A stretch of 64,000 nt of DNA from Corynebacterium silvaticum (GTDB taxonomy: Bacteria > Actinomycetota > Actinomycetes > Mycobacteriales > Mycobacteriaceae): positions 558,001-622,000 of the forward strand of contig NZ_SDQO02000001.1 of assembly GCF_004382825.2 (NCBI RefSeq), in the 5' to 3' direction. Under the pieces are notes generated by a model, which saw nothing but the letters and a program-made list of their open reading frames with translations, had not been told where the DNA came from and made no database searches. Numbering within the stretch: position 1 is the first letter of the stretch; every line of letters begins with the position of its first letter. A program made the translations under genes and the position numbers. This document shows, one piece after another, positions 8,784 through 18,166 of this stretch.

Positions 8784-9446
8784 TTAAGAACCAGTGTGTC
8801 CCCGGAGTAGCTCACTAAACGGAGTCAAATTTTCCTGAGGGTCGATCCTACTGTGTCGTCTCGTTTCTTTGCTGAGAACAAAATCTCCGAGACCATCTAC
8901 TTGCGAGGAGACATTGACCATATGCTCTGCTAACTCGTTGGCAGCTCGTTGAATTCTTATGTGAATCGCCTCTGACTCGACGCCACCAAAATCTTCTGTA
9001 GCAACGAAAATCCCTGTAGGCACAACTATTGCGCGCATATAGGTAAACAAGGGACGCAAAGCGAAGTCGAGAACCAAGGAATGCCGTGCAGCGCCTGCAG
9101 TAGCGCCGATAAGTACCGGCATATCGACGAGCGCTTCTGCATCAAGAACATCAAAAAAAGTTTTGAATAATCCGGAGTAGCTTGCCTTAAAGACGGGGGT
9201 CACCGCCACCAGGGCATCTGCAGACGATAATTTTTGCTTGACTTCTTCTAGTCGTGGTGTCCCGATGCCCGTCGACAATGCGGTGCTGAGATCCGGGATC
9301 AATTCAGATAGCTCGACTAGATGAATCTCTAAAGACTCACCACGCGCAGTGACAGCCGCAGATACAGCACGAGCGATGGTATCGCTGACATTTGAGGTGG
9401 ATGAGGGCGTGGATAAACCTGCTGATATGACAACAAGAGAGCGCAT
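8784..9446 (-). CDS. NADPH-dependent FMN reductase, CE1759 family
   Basis: 220 residues of flavodoxin-like fold: LVVISAGLSTPSSTSNV at the N-terminus forms the phosphate-binding loop and VAVTPVFKASYSGLFKTFFD is the family signature near residues 80-100. It supplies reduced flavin to a partner oxygenase. The partner gene ends only three bases upstream on the same strand, and the pair matches the known family duo (CE1758-type oxygenase with CE1759-type reductase). The C-terminus is longer than in SsuE. Confidence 0.88.
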   Translation of the reverse strand: MRSLVVISAGLSTPSSTSNVSDTIARAVSAAVTARGESLEIHLVELSELIPDLSTALSTGIGTPRLEEVKQKLSSADALVAVTPVFKASYSGLFKTFFDVLDAEALVDMPVLIGATAGAARHSLVLDFALRPLFTYMRAIVVPTGIFVATEDFGGVESEAIHIRIQRAANELAEHMVNVSSQVDGLGDFVLSKETRRHSRIDPQENLTPFSELLRGHTGS

Positions 9447-9449
9447 AAC

Positions 9450-10565
9450 TTAAGACTCCTTAGACGTTGGATCAACGAGGAAGTGTGGAGAATCCCGGTG
9501 CTCAGCGAGCCAGCGGTGGCTAGGAGGATTGCTGGGAACGTGGTCTGGACGGCGAGCTTCCATGCGCTTACGCAATTCAGGAACCACGTCTTTTCCTAAA
9601 ATCTCAATCTGTTTCAAAACAACTTCTTGCGGAAGTCCCGCATGATCGATTAGGAACATTTGGCGCTGATAATCGCCGACCCAGTCTGCAAAGTGCATCG
9701 TTCTCTCAATGACTTGTTCAACTGTGCCTACGGTTAGGGGCGTTAATGAGGAGAATTCTTCTAGTGACGGGCCGTGACCATAGACAGGAGCATTATCAAA
9801 GTAAGGCCGGAAAATGCGTTTGGCTTCGGATTCTGTTTCAGCGATAAATACCTGTCCGCCAAGACCAACAATTGCTTGGTCGGCTTGGCCATGGCCATAT
9901 GACTCATAGCGTTTGCGATAGAGCTTGACCATTTTGGCTGTGTGTTCTTTGTTCCAAAAAATATTGTTGTGAAAGAAGCCGTCACCGTAATAGGCCGCTT
10001 GTTCGGCGATTTGTGGGGAGCGGATGGAACCATGCCACACAAAAGGCGGTATATCTTCGAGCGGGGCCGGGGTAGAGGTATAACCCTGTAGCGGTGTACG
10101 GAATTTACCGTGCCAATTAACAACTGGCTCGCGCCATAGCCTGCGGAGAAGATGATAGTTTTCTACTGCTAGCGGTAAGCCGTCGCGGATGTCTTTGCCA
10201 AACCACGGATAAACAGGGCCGGTGTTTCCACGTCCTAGCATGAGATCGACCCGGCCTTGCGCAAGATGCTGGAGGAATGCGTAGTCTTCGGCGATCTTTA
10301 CTGGGTCATTTGTTGTGATAAGCGTAGTTGAGGTCGAAAGCTGGATGTTGGAGGTTTTGGCGGCGATATATCCCAGATGCGTCGTGGGTGAGGAAGGCAC
10401 AAAAGGTGGATTGTGGTGTTCACCGGTAGCAAAGACATCGAGTCCTACTTCTTCCGCTTTGAGGGCTATCTCGGTGATTCGGTTAATGCGTTCGTGCTCT
10501 GTGGGGGTCTTGCCAGTAATAGGGTTGGGGGTGAGATCGCCGATCGTGAAAATTCCGAATTGCAT
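9450..10565 (-). CDS. Luciferase-like flavin-dependent monooxygenase, CE1758 family
   Basis: 371 residues with a bacterial luciferase-type TIM barrel: MQFGIFTIGDL, DVFATGEHHNPPFVPSSP, RVDLMLGRGNTGPVYPWFGKD and a C-terminal segment on target binding. It uses FMNH2 and O2; the substrate is unknown. It is the first gene of a two-gene unit with the flavin reductase at 8784. No sulfonate-transport or desulfurisation genes lie nearby, so sulfur scavenging is not supported by context. ATG 10565 is preceded by AAGGAACC. Confidence 0.9.
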   Translation of the reverse strand: MQFGIFTIGDLTPNPITGKTPTEHERINRITEIALKAEEVGLDVFATGEHHNPPFVPSSPTTHLGYIAAKTSNIQLSTSTTLITTNDPVKIAEDYAFLQHLAQGRVDLMLGRGNTGPVYPWFGKDIRDGLPLAVENYHLLRRLWREPVVNWHGKFRTPLQGYTSTPAPLEDIPPFVWHGSIRSPQIAEQAAYYGDGFFHNNIFWNKEHTAKMVKLYRKRYESYGHGQADQAIVGLGGQVFIAETESEAKRIFRPYFDNAPVYGHGPSLEEFSSLTPLTVGTVEQVIERTMHFADWVGDYQRQMFLIDHAGLPQEVVLKQIEILGKDVVPELRKRMEARRPDHVPSNPPSHRWLAEHRDSPHFLVDPTSKES

Positions 10566-10722
10566 GGTGGTTCCTTCTTATTATCGAAAGTGTTTGGAAA
10601 ACATTTTATATGACATGTCAACAAAAATATTTCGCAAGTATTCCACACTGATAATGCAGGGGGAGTGTTCATGTTAGGAATCGGAATATTCAACGCGACT
10701 TTAGTCGCTTAACCAGCGCATA

Positions 10723-10767
10723 AGTAAAGCGCTGAGGGGGTAGCGTACCTAGCCTCAGCGCTTTACT
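10723..10767 (-). terminator. Terminator after ptsH
   Basis: AGTAAAGCGCTGAGG at 10723-10737 pairs perfectly with CCTCAGCGCTTTACT at 10753-10767. It lies just beyond the ptsH stop on the minus strand. A smaller hairpin GCGACT-TT-AGTCGC sits at 10695-10708. Confidence 0.85.
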
Positions 10768-10776
10768 AGAAAAGGA

Positions 10777-11043
10777 CTATTCAGCGTCAAGATCTTTTTC
10801 GATCAAGGCTGCAATCTTCTCAACTGCTTCTGCGTTCTCAGAAGTTACGGTGACTTTATCGCCTTTTTCTGCGCCGAGGGCCATGATCATCAAGGATGAA
10901 GCTGCATCGGTTTCATCATCGTCTTCTCCCTCAAGGGCAAGGAAGATTTCCTCATCGAACTCGCCGGCTGCCTCTGCGATGATGGAAGCTGGGCGTGCGT
11001 GGAGGCCAACTGCGGAGCCGACTGCAACAGTCTTAGAAGCCAT
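10777..11043 (-). CDS. ptsH: PTS phosphocarrier HPr
   Basis: 88 residues. HPr carries phosphate from enzyme I to the sugar-specific IIA domains. His15 in VGLHARPASII is the phosphorylated residue. The serine region reads DAASSLMIMALGA, as usual for HPr, preceded by a very acidic EGEDDDETD loop typical of corynebacterial HPr. ATG 11043 has AAAGGA about nine bases upstream. It lies downstream of ptsF on the same strand but 280 bp away with its own leader, so it is probably transcribed separately. Confidence 0.97.
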   Translation of the reverse strand: MASKTVAVGSAVGLHARPASIIAEAAGEFDEEIFLALEGEDDDETDAASSLMIMALGAEKGDKVTVTSENAEAVEKIAALIEKDLDAE

Positions 11044-11206
11044 GGAATATTCCTTTCATAGTGCTGGATCCAGCTCTAGGATGCTGAATCCTAACGCTTT
11101 TCTTTGTCCTTAGAGGGCCTTAAATCTTAGTTTTTCATGCGTATGAGAGCCTCGCATAAGAGCCGCACAGTGCACAAAAACCATGATTAGAGTTTTCCTC
11201 GGTAGG

Positions 11207-11262
11207 TTCTATGCCCGATTCTATTCCGATTCTGTCGGTTTTTCCATTAAACGGGCATAGAA
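11207..11262 (-). terminator. Hairpin between ptsF and ptsH
   Basis: TTCTATGCCCG at 11207-11217 pairs perfectly with CGGGCATAGAA at 11252-11262 around a 34-base loop. It lies between the ptsF stop and the ptsH start. The long loop makes it either a weak terminator or an operator-type repeat. Confidence 0.45.
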
Positions 11263-11323
11263 TTGTCATAATGCTTTGCGTTTGAGTGTTTGACGCTCCA
11301 CGGGAGAGCATTACGAGATAGTT

Positions 11324-13372
11324 CTATGCTTGGGCTTTGGCAGCTGCCTGCTCTGCCACTTTGTTGGGCCACAAGCTTTTTAGCGCGATGACAGAAAACG
11401 CGGAAACAATCACACCAGCTACGATCCCGAGGACGAAGCCCCAGATGGGCTCGATGGCAAAGGAAACAAAAATTCCGCCGTGGGGAGCCCGAGAGATGGT
11501 GTGCGTTGCCATGGTTATCGCTCCGGTGACTGCGCCGCCAGCCATCATTGATGGGATGACTCGTAGTGGGTCGGCTGCAGCGAAAGGAATGGCTCCCTCA
11601 GAAACAAAGGAAAGACCGAGCAACCAAGCAGATTTGCCGTTCTCTTGCTCTGCTGGGGTGAAAAGGTTTTTCCTTATAAGCGTGGCAAGGGATAGAGCAA
11701 TCGGGGGGACCATTCCGGCGGCCATGACTGCTGCCATGATCTGTAGAGAAGCCTGGTCGCCTGTGGACAAGCCTGCTGTGGCAAAGAGGTAGGCAGCCTT
11801 ATTGACTGGTCCGCCTAGATCAAAGCACATCATTAAGCCAAGGATGATGCCTAAAAGAACAGCGGAAGAGCCGGACATCGTTCCTAACCAGTTTTGCAGC
11901 CCCATCATGGCTGCAGACAAGGGGCGTCCTAAGAGGAGGAACATGATGAGGCCTATGAGCAGCGAGGTGAGAAGCGGAATGATGACCACTGGCATAAGTG
12001 ATTGGACAATCCTATGTACTTTCCAGGAGCTAATCCACAACGCAATGACGCCAGCCAATAAACCAGTAACGAGGCCACCAATAAAGCCCGCACCCAAGGT
12101 CACGGAGATGGCGCCACCGACAAAACCGGGGGCGATACCGGGGCGTCCTGCCAGAGCATAAGCAATATAGCCAGACAGCGCTGCCACAATAAAACTCATT
12201 GCTGCTTGACCGGTCGCAAAGAGGACAGCGCCAAGATAAAGCAGTAGCCCTGAGCGGTCAAAGGTTATGTCGGAGCCGTCGATAGCTACAGTATTGCCAG
12301 GCAGATTGGTAATCGAATACTCACTAACAATTGTCTTCCAACCATTGGCTATGTCATACCCACCAAAGAGAAATCCCAATGCAAGGAGGAGTCCGCCTGC
12401 GGCAACAAAAGGAACCATGTAGGAGACACCAGTCATGATCGACTGCTGCACCTTCTTGCCTAGGCTCAGGCCTCCACTTCCTGCTGAAGCATCGGCTGTT
12501 TGCCTGGAAGATGAAACGCCTGAGGCTTTGCGAGCTTGTGGATTCTGTGCAGCGAGAACGGCTTCCTCCAACATTGCTACTGGCTCGTTGATAGCCCGTT
12601 TAACCCCAGATGCGACTAGCGGTTTACCTGCAAAGCGCTCCCTGTCTTTTACACCAACATCGGTGGCAAAAATCACGGCGTCCGCAGCATCAATCGTTTC
12701 TTGGGGGACAGGCGTAACTGCTGAAGATCCTTGGGTTTCTACCACCAACTCAACATCGTCGCGTTTGGCGGCTTCTTGACTGAGGGAATCTGCGGCCATG
12801 TACGTATGGGCTATGCCGGTGGGGCATGCTGTTACCGCAACGATACGAGTGACATGCTTTGTATTAATCGTTGCAGCTTCTGAATCATGGGAAACTTCCG
12901 GGGTATTCGTGACTGGAGCTGGGTGAATGACCGCATTTACCAACTCAACCACGTGTTCTTCCGAAGTAGCGCTGTGTAATGCGTCGACAAAATCTTTTCG
13001 GACGAGGGCCCTGGCGAGTTTGGAAAGGATCTTTAAGTGCTCTTTTCCTCCTCCAGCAGGTGCTGTAATTAAGAAGATAAGGGAAGCTGCACCGTCAGGA
13101 GCGCCAAAATCCACGCCTTCTGTGAGTCGTGCAAAAGCAAGGGTTGGTGTGTGGATAGATTCGGAGCGGCAATGTGGGATAGCAATCCCACCAGGGACAC
13201 CGGTGCTAGATTTTTCTTCTCGCGCGAGGGCATCAGCGAGGAGTGTTTCTGCGTGATCGGTACGGCCAGCGTCTGCGACGATGGTGGCGAGGGAAGAAAT
13301 AACATCGGTTGGAGTTGGACCGAACTCAGCGTCCAACCGCACCAGCGAGGCAGTGATTACAGGTTGAGCCAT
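11324..13372 (-). CDS. ptsF: Fructose-specific PTS enzyme IIABC
   Basis: Imports fructose and phosphorylates it to fructose-1-phosphate. The 682-residue protein is a single-chain IIA-IIB-IIC: IIA at about 1-150 with phospho-His67 in AIPHCRSE; IIB at about 175-275 with phospho-Cys183 in TACPTGIAHTYMAA; then a membrane IIC from about 310 to the end with many hydrophobic helices and APHGGIFV near the C-terminus. Gene order on the minus strand is fruR-fruK-ptsF, with a 123-bp gap after fruK. The next protein, FruK, uses its product. The domain order and length are those of corynebacterial PtsF. Confidence 0.96.
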   Translation of the reverse strand: MAQPVITASLVRLDAEFGPTPTDVISSLATIVADAGRTDHAETLLADALAREEKSSTGVPGGIAIPHCRSESIHTPTLAFARLTEGVDFGAPDGAASLIFLITAPAGGGKEHLKILSKLARALVRKDFVDALHSATSEEHVVELVNAVIHPAPVTNTPEVSHDSEAATINTKHVTRIVAVTACPTGIAHTYMAADSLSQEAAKRDDVELVVETQGSSAVTPVPQETIDAADAVIFATDVGVKDRERFAGKPLVASGVKRAINEPVAMLEEAVLAAQNPQARKASGVSSSRQTADASAGSGGLSLGKKVQQSIMTGVSYMVPFVAAGGLLLALGFLFGGYDIANGWKTIVSEYSITNLPGNTVAIDGSDITFDRSGLLLYLGAVLFATGQAAMSFIVAALSGYIAYALAGRPGIAPGFVGGAISVTLGAGFIGGLVTGLLAGVIALWISSWKVHRIVQSLMPVVIIPLLTSLLIGLIMFLLLGRPLSAAMMGLQNWLGTMSGSSAVLLGIILGLMMCFDLGGPVNKAAYLFATAGLSTGDQASLQIMAAVMAAGMVPPIALSLATLIRKNLFTPAEQENGKSAWLLGLSFVSEGAIPFAAADPLRVIPSMMAGGAVTGAITMATHTISRAPHGGIFVSFAIEPIWGFVLGIVAGVIVSAFSVIALKSLWPNKVAEQAAAKAQA

Positions 13373-13495
13373 GGTTTTCCTTGAGACTATGCTTCCGTTC
13401 GCGTCAAGGACGATGAGAAAGAGCTGTCCTTCAACGTGGTGGTGGAAGGTAAACTGTGTGATAGAGGGGAGGAGTGGCTAGAGCAGCGCCAGACC

Positions 13496-14485
13496 TTACT
13501 CGGAGGTGCTCTGAGTAAGGTTAATAAAAGCGAAGACTCGAGTCCCAGCTACGTCTATGAGATCAGGAGTTGGGATAGTAGTGCCAGGTAAGGCCGCGGC
13601 TGCGCTGCCATAGGCGACGCCTAGCGCCAGGGACTCGGCCTGGGATAAACCTGTGCTTTGTCCCATGATAAAGCCAGCGAGGGTGCAATCGCCAGCCCCG
13701 ACAGTGGAGACGACGGTGGTTGCTGGCGGTTGAGCAATCCATGCTCCGGTAGCGGAGACAAGTACCGCTCCGGAAGCGCCCAGCGTTACTAGTACGGCTT
13801 CTAGCCCCTGTTTTATTAACTCTTCTGCTGCGGAGACTACTGGCTCGTAGTTTCCTTTTTCAGCTTCGGCTTCAAAATCTATGTTCTCAGCGCCAACTAG
13901 CTGACCTAGTTCCATGCCATTCGGTTTGATTATCGTGGGTGCGACCTTATTAAAGTCAGTGGCTAGCGCAACCAGCGGCTTATCAGAGGTATCAACTGCG
14001 ATATTGATTCCCGGGATCTCTTGTTGCAGCTTTTCCACCAGTTGGGAGTACCAATTTATTGGTGCTCCGGGGGGCAATGAACCAGAGAGAACGACCCAAG
14101 ATGCGCGTCGAGAAAAGGCAAGGAGCTCGGATTCTAAAGCTTCAATGTTCGTGGAATCTAGTTGTGCTCCTTGATCATTGAACTTTGTTGTCGTTCCGTC
14201 AGGCTCTGTCACAGCAGTGTTGACTCGAACATGCCCGCAGACCGGTACTGCATGCCCTGGAATGTCGGCTTGTTTGACCAACTCTATAAAAGGGTCGTTG
14301 GCTGCGGAGGGGAATAGCGCAATGGTTTCCTGTCCCGCTTTTGCTAGTGCTTGAGATACATTTACCCCCTTTCCGCCAGCTACGCTTTTGTTGGAGACCG
14401 GGCGCTGCACAGAGCCGCGCTGTAAAGCGGTATCAAGGGTAAGCGTTGTGTCAATGCTTGGATTGGGCGTGAATGTAAGTATCAC
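13496..14485 (-). CDS. fruK: 1-phosphofructokinase FruK
   Basis: Phosphorylates fructose-1-phosphate to fructose-1,6-bisphosphate. 329 residues of the PfkB/ribokinase fold: MILTFTPNPSIDTTLTLD at the start, GGKGVNVSQALAKAG (PfkB signature 1), and VVSTVGAGDCTLAGF, with the catalytic Asp in GAGD. The GTG start at 14485 overlaps the fruR stop by four bases, so translation is coupled. The only fructose-type kinase in this window; C. glutamicum is known to carry a second pfkB-type gene beside ptsI, absent here. Confidence 0.95.
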   Translation of the reverse strand: MILTFTPNPSIDTTLTLDTALQRGSVQRPVSNKSVAGGKGVNVSQALAKAGQETIALFPSAANDPFIELVKQADIPGHAVPVCGHVRVNTAVTEPDGTTTKFNDQGAQLDSTNIEALESELLAFSRRASWVVLSGSLPPGAPINWYSQLVEKLQQEIPGINIAVDTSDKPLVALATDFNKVAPTIIKPNGMELGQLVGAENIDFEAEAEKGNYEPVVSAAEELIKQGLEAVLVTLGASGAVLVSATGAWIAQPPATTVVSTVGAGDCTLAGFIMGQSTGLSQAESLALGVAYGSAAAALPGTTIPTPDLIDVAGTRVFAFINLTQSTSE

Positions 14486-15285
14486 GGGATCACCACCTGG
14501 GTGTTGAATGTGTTGAAGCTGTCTTGTAGCTGTCGCGGGGCATGCCGATCGGTTACTAGGAAGTCGATGTCGTCAATGCTGGCGAACGTGATGTCAGAAG
14601 TTCGATGAAGTTTCCCGGAGTCACATAGCGCGACTATGCAACGAGATTGCGCGATCATGGTCGCTTTGATGGAAGCTTCTCGCGGATCGGACGTGGTCAG
14701 CCCTGTTTTGATACTGAGACCGGTTGTCCCCATGAATGCGATGTCTGCTTTAAGAGTGCGTAAGGACGCTTCCGCTCTTTCACCAACAATCGCTTGAGTT
14801 CTACCTTTAAGCGTCCCACCGAGGATCATCACATCGGGAACGCCAGCTCCGCTAAGGGTTTTAGCCACGTTCGGCGAATTGGTAACAATTAACCAGTTCT
14901 GTCCCACGTAGTTGCGAGCTAAAACACCTGCGAAGCTCTCCGTGGTTGATCCTGCATCAATAAAGATAGCCGCGTTTGGGCTGGGGATCAGGGGTAGCGC
15001 TGCATGAGCGATAGCTTGTTTACGCCGTTGTGTTTGATGGATGGGAAGGTCGTCGTCATCATCTACCGCAAGTATTTCTACGTGAGGCATGGGGAAACCA
15101 GACACGGCACCGCCGTGGACTCGCGTTAGTAAACCTTGGTGCTCAAGGCTTTTTAAATCGCGTCTGATTGTCTCGGGCGTGACACAAAATTGTCGAGAAA
15201 GCTGTGTCACGCTACAACGACCTAAATCATTGGTAAGAGTGACAATTGCGGACTGTCTAAGCTGAACCTCTTCGACGGTGGCCAT
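14482..15285 (-). CDS. fruR: DeoR-family fructose PTS regulator FruR
   Basis: 267 residues. The N-terminal helix-turn-helix reads VTQLSRQFCVTPETIRRDL, followed by a link RVHGGAV and a C-terminal sugar-phosphate domain with IFIDAGSTTESFAGVL and DIAFMGTTGLS. ATG 15285 is placed five bases after AGGAGG; the upstream in-frame GTG at 15291 abuts that site and is less likely. First gene of fruR-fruK-ptsF and divergent from ptsI, the position from which FruR is known to repress both sides in C. glutamicum. Confidence 0.92.
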   Translation of the reverse strand: MATVEEVQLRQSAIVTLTNDLGRCSVTQLSRQFCVTPETIRRDLKSLEHQGLLTRVHGGAVSGFPMPHVEILAVDDDDDLPIHQTQRRKQAIAHAALPLIPSPNAAIFIDAGSTTESFAGVLARNYVGQNWLIVTNSPNVAKTLSGAGVPDVMILGGTLKGRTQAIVGERAEASLRTLKADIAFMGTTGLSIKTGLTTSDPREASIKATMIAQSRCIVALCDSGKLHRTSDITFASIDDIDFLVTDRHAPRQLQDSFNTFNTQVVIP

Positions 15286-15291
15286 AGTCAC

Positions 15292-15495
15292 CTCCTAACA
15301 AAATTGGCGTTTTGTGAAGAGTTGAAGCATGTTGATTTCCGCCGTTTTTACCGTTTCTGCTGGAAAAATGTTGAAATCAATGCCCAATTTATGCCCACTT
15401 GTGTCTGTTTGTCAATAGTTCCCTGTTTGTTTGGTTGCGGAAATGTTGAGTTTGTGGTGATGTGTAAAAAGAATGAACTTCAACTGTGAAGATGG
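15292..15495. promoter_or_regulatory. Divergent fruR / ptsI control region
   Basis: A 204-base AT-rich region between divergent genes. TTGATTTC at 15332-15339 and GAAATCAA at 15373-15380 form an 8-bp inverted repeat, and TGTTGA recurs at about 15330, 15369 and 15442. These are candidate FruR operators. TGTCTGTTTG near 15403 resembles the TGTCCGTTT motifs upstream of sugR. Confidence 0.45.
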
Positions 15496-17199
15496 GTGGA
15501 AACCTTGAATAACGTTGCAACTGACACAGTTTTTAAGGGCACTGGAGTGGTATCTGGTGTTCGCTACGCAAAAGCTGTGTGGATTAGCCCGCGTCCCGAG
15601 TTACCGCAGGCTGGTGAAGTGATCGAGGAGTCCCTGCGCGAGGCTGAGTTTGAACGTTTTACAACCGCTGCGGACGTCGTCGCTAAGCGTTTGCTTGATC
15701 GCTCACAACGCGCAGAGGGCGCTGCTTCGGAGGTCCTGAAAGCCACTGCAGGCATGGTCAATGATTGTGGCTGGAGAAAGGCTGTGAAAAAAGGCACACA
15801 AGGTGGCCATCCGGCTGAATATGCCGTTGTTGCGGCTACCACTAAATTTGTTTCGTTGTTTGAGGCTGCCGGCGGAATTATGGCCGAGCGCACCACAGAC
15901 CTCCGTGATATCCGTGATCGTGTTATCGCGCAGCTTCGCGACGAGCCAGAACCAGGCCTCCCGGACGTTGAAGAGCAGGTTGTGCTTTTCGCAGATGATC
16001 TTTCTCCTGCGGATACCGCCGCGCTGGACACCGATTTTTTTGTGGGGCTAGTCACTGAGCTAGGCGGACCGACCAGCCATACCGCTATCATCGCTCGGCA
16101 GCTAAACGTACCTTGTATCGTTGCAGCTGGCGAGAAGATTCATAAGGTACAGCTCGGCGAGCCTGTGCTTGTCGACGGCGCCCTGGGGACCGTGACTCTT
16201 AAAGCGGACCCGGAAACCGCCCGTGCAGCGGAGCAAGAATCCAAGCTACTCGCAGAGCGTATTGCGCAATGGCGAGGGCCAGCAACCACCAAAGACGGGC
16301 ACCGCGTGCAGCTACTGGCCAATGTGCAAGATGGCAAAGCCGCTCGCATTGCAGCCACTGATAGCCAGGCTGAAGGCATCGGTCTGTTCCGTACTGAGAT
16401 GTGCTTCCTCACCGCAACGGAGGAGCCAAGCGTTGAGGAGCAAGCAGAGGTCTATAAGAAGGTCTTGGAGCAGTTCCCAGATTCTAAGGTTGTCGTCCGA
16501 TCGCTAGATGCCGGTTCTGATAAACCTGTTGCTTTCGCTTCAATGGCAGATGAAATGAACCCAGCTCTTGGAGTGAGGGGGCTTCGGGTAGCGCGTGCCA
16601 ATGAGGCTCTTCTGACGCGACAGCTTGATGCTATTGCCAAGGCAGCCGCGGATCTTGGTCGTGATGAGCATTCACCGACGTGGGTTATGGCGCCGATGGT
16701 GGCAACTGCTCGTGAATCGAAATGGTTTGCGGGGCTATGCGCAGACCGTGGTTTGGTCGCCGGTGCCATGATTGAAGTCCCAGCGGCTTCTTTGATGGCT
16801 GACAAGCTTATGCCACATCTTGATTTTGTCTCGATTGGTACAAATGACCTCACCCAGTACACCATGGCGGCGGATCGTATGTCTCCGCAGCTGGCATACC
16901 TGACCGACCCGTGGCAACCAGCGGTATTGCGCCTTATCGCGCACACGTGTAAAGAGGGCGCTCGCTTTGATACTGCTGTGGGTGTTTGTGGCGAGGCCGC
17001 TGCTGACCCGCTGTTGGCTTGTGTACTTACCGGATTGGGTGTTAACTCGCTATCCGCTGCTTCGACGGCTATCGCTGGCGTTGGTGCTCAGCTTGCTGCT
17101 GTTGATATGGAAACCTGCAAGAAAGCAGCAGAGGCGGCATTAGATGCCGAGGGCGCTAAAGAAGCGCGTGCTGCTGTGAGGGCTATCATCCAGCCTTAA
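15496..17199 (+). CDS. ptsI: PTS enzyme I
   Basis: 567 residues. Takes phosphate from PEP and passes it to HPr. The phospho-His195 lies in GGPTSHTAIIARQ; the C-terminal PEP-binding barrel has EGIGLFRTEMCFL, DAGSDKP, MNPALGVRGLR, IEVPAASLMADKL, IGTNDLTQYTMAADR and GVCGEAAADPLL with the catalytic Cys. GTG 15496 follows GATGG; TTG 15505 is an alternative. It faces fruR across the control region and ends at a strong hairpin before the convergent sugR. Confidence 0.97.
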   Translation: METLNNVATDTVFKGTGVVSGVRYAKAVWISPRPELPQAGEVIEESLREAEFERFTTAADVVAKRLLDRSQRAEGAASEVLKATAGMVNDCGWRKAVKKGTQGGHPAEYAVVAATTKFVSLFEAAGGIMAERTTDLRDIRDRVIAQLRDEPEPGLPDVEEQVVLFADDLSPADTAALDTDFFVGLVTELGGPTSHTAIIARQLNVPCIVAAGEKIHKVQLGEPVLVDGALGTVTLKADPETARAAEQESKLLAERIAQWRGPATTKDGHRVQLLANVQDGKAARIAATDSQAEGIGLFRTEMCFLTATEEPSVEEQAEVYKKVLEQFPDSKVVVRSLDAGSDKPVAFASMADEMNPALGVRGLRVARANEALLTRQLDAIAKAAADLGRDEHSPTWVMAPMVATARESKWFAGLCADRGLVAGAMIEVPAASLMADKLMPHLDFVSIGTNDLTQYTMAADRMSPQLAYLTDPWQPAVLRLIAHTCKEGARFDTAVGVCGEAAADPLLACVLTGLGVNSLSAASTAIAGVGAQLAAVDMETCKKAAEAALDAEGAKEARAAVRAIIQP

Positions 17200-17217
17200 G
17201 TCTGGGCCTAGGAGCTC

Positions 17218-17259
17218 AAAGGGCGGGAGTCACCTTGTTACAGGTGACTCCCGCCCTTT
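17218..17259. terminator. Bidirectional terminator between ptsI and sugR
   Basis: An 18-bp perfect stem: AAAGGGCGGGAGTCACCT at 17218-17235 with its complement at 17242-17259, around a six-base loop. A-run before and T-run after suit both convergent genes. Confidence 0.9.
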
Positions 17260-17277
17260 ATTTCTACGTTTGTTTAC

Positions 17278-18054
17278 CTACGCGGTTATAACCTCAACAT
17301 CATGTTCGCGGAGTGCTTTGATGAATGATTCGGGAGCATTTGAATCTGTGATGACCACGTCTATGTCGTTAATCGAACCAAAACTGACTAGATAATCGGT
17401 TCCCATTTTTGTTGAGTCGCACAAGACGACCACTTTATGGGCGTTAGTGATCATGGCTGATTTAATCGCTGCTTCTTGGGAATCTGCAGTGGAAAGGCCA
17501 TGATCAATCGTTAGCGCATTTGTGCCGATAAAAGCGACATCTGCACGCATGAGAGCTAATGTTCGTAGCGCAGTGTCACCCACAACTGCTTGGGTGATCG
17601 CGCGTACGCTTCCGCCAAGAAGCTGGATCTCGTCGAGGCCCGAGTTGGCCAGTGTTAGTGCGATAGAGAGGCTATTAGTAACGATTGACCAGTGCTTTGC
17701 GGCTGGTTGTACTGATAGGAGCTCTGCTAGCGCAGCTGTGGTGGTGCCTGCATCAAGGAACATCCCGCCATGGGATTCTGGTAGATACGACAAGGCAGCA
17801 TGGGCAATGGAGTTTTTAGCTCCGGATGCCGAACGCGCACGAGTGTCCAAACTAAATTCGGTGGTTTGGAATGTTTGGTTTGCTACTGCGCCACCATGGA
17901 CTCGATGAACGACTCCCTCGCGGTCGAGCACTGCCAAGTCTCGTCGAATGGTCTCAGCAGTGACATCAAACCGGGCGGCCAGCTCAGTGACATTGACGCG
18001 CCCCTCTACCGCCGTAAGAGAAGCTATTTGGCGCCGTCGTTCTTCTGAGTACAT
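17278..18054 (-). CDS. sugR: DeoR-family sugar-metabolism repressor SugR
   Basis: 258 residues. MYSEERRRQIASLTAVEG at the start, helix-turn-helix VTELAARFDVTAETIRRDL, RVHGGAVAN, then the sugar-phosphate domain with MFLDAGTTTAALAELL and DVAFIGTNALTIDHGLST. The match to C. glutamicum SugR, which represses ptsG, ptsF, ptsI, ptsH and glycolytic genes, is very close as I remember that sequence. ATG 18054 has AGGGA seven bases upstream. The 284-bp upstream region holds three TGTCCG motifs, consistent with autoregulation. Confidence 0.92.
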   Translation of the reverse strand: MYSEERRRQIASLTAVEGRVNVTELAARFDVTAETIRRDLAVLDREGVVHRVHGGAVANQTFQTTEFSLDTRARSASGAKNSIAHAALSYLPESHGGMFLDAGTTTAALAELLSVQPAAKHWSIVTNSLSIALTLANSGLDEIQLLGGSVRAITQAVVGDTALRTLALMRADVAFIGTNALTIDHGLSTADSQEAAIKSAMITNAHKVVVLCDSTKMGTDYLVSFGSINDIDVVITDSNAPESFIKALREHDVEVITA

Positions 18055-18166
18055 GTCCAATCCCTTCGAGTGAAATCAAATATCGGAAAAGTCCGATGCC
18101 CGAACCGTTGTTTTCTGCAAAACTTACCTTTTGTTATTTTGTCACGAGTAAATGGAGAAAACAGTC

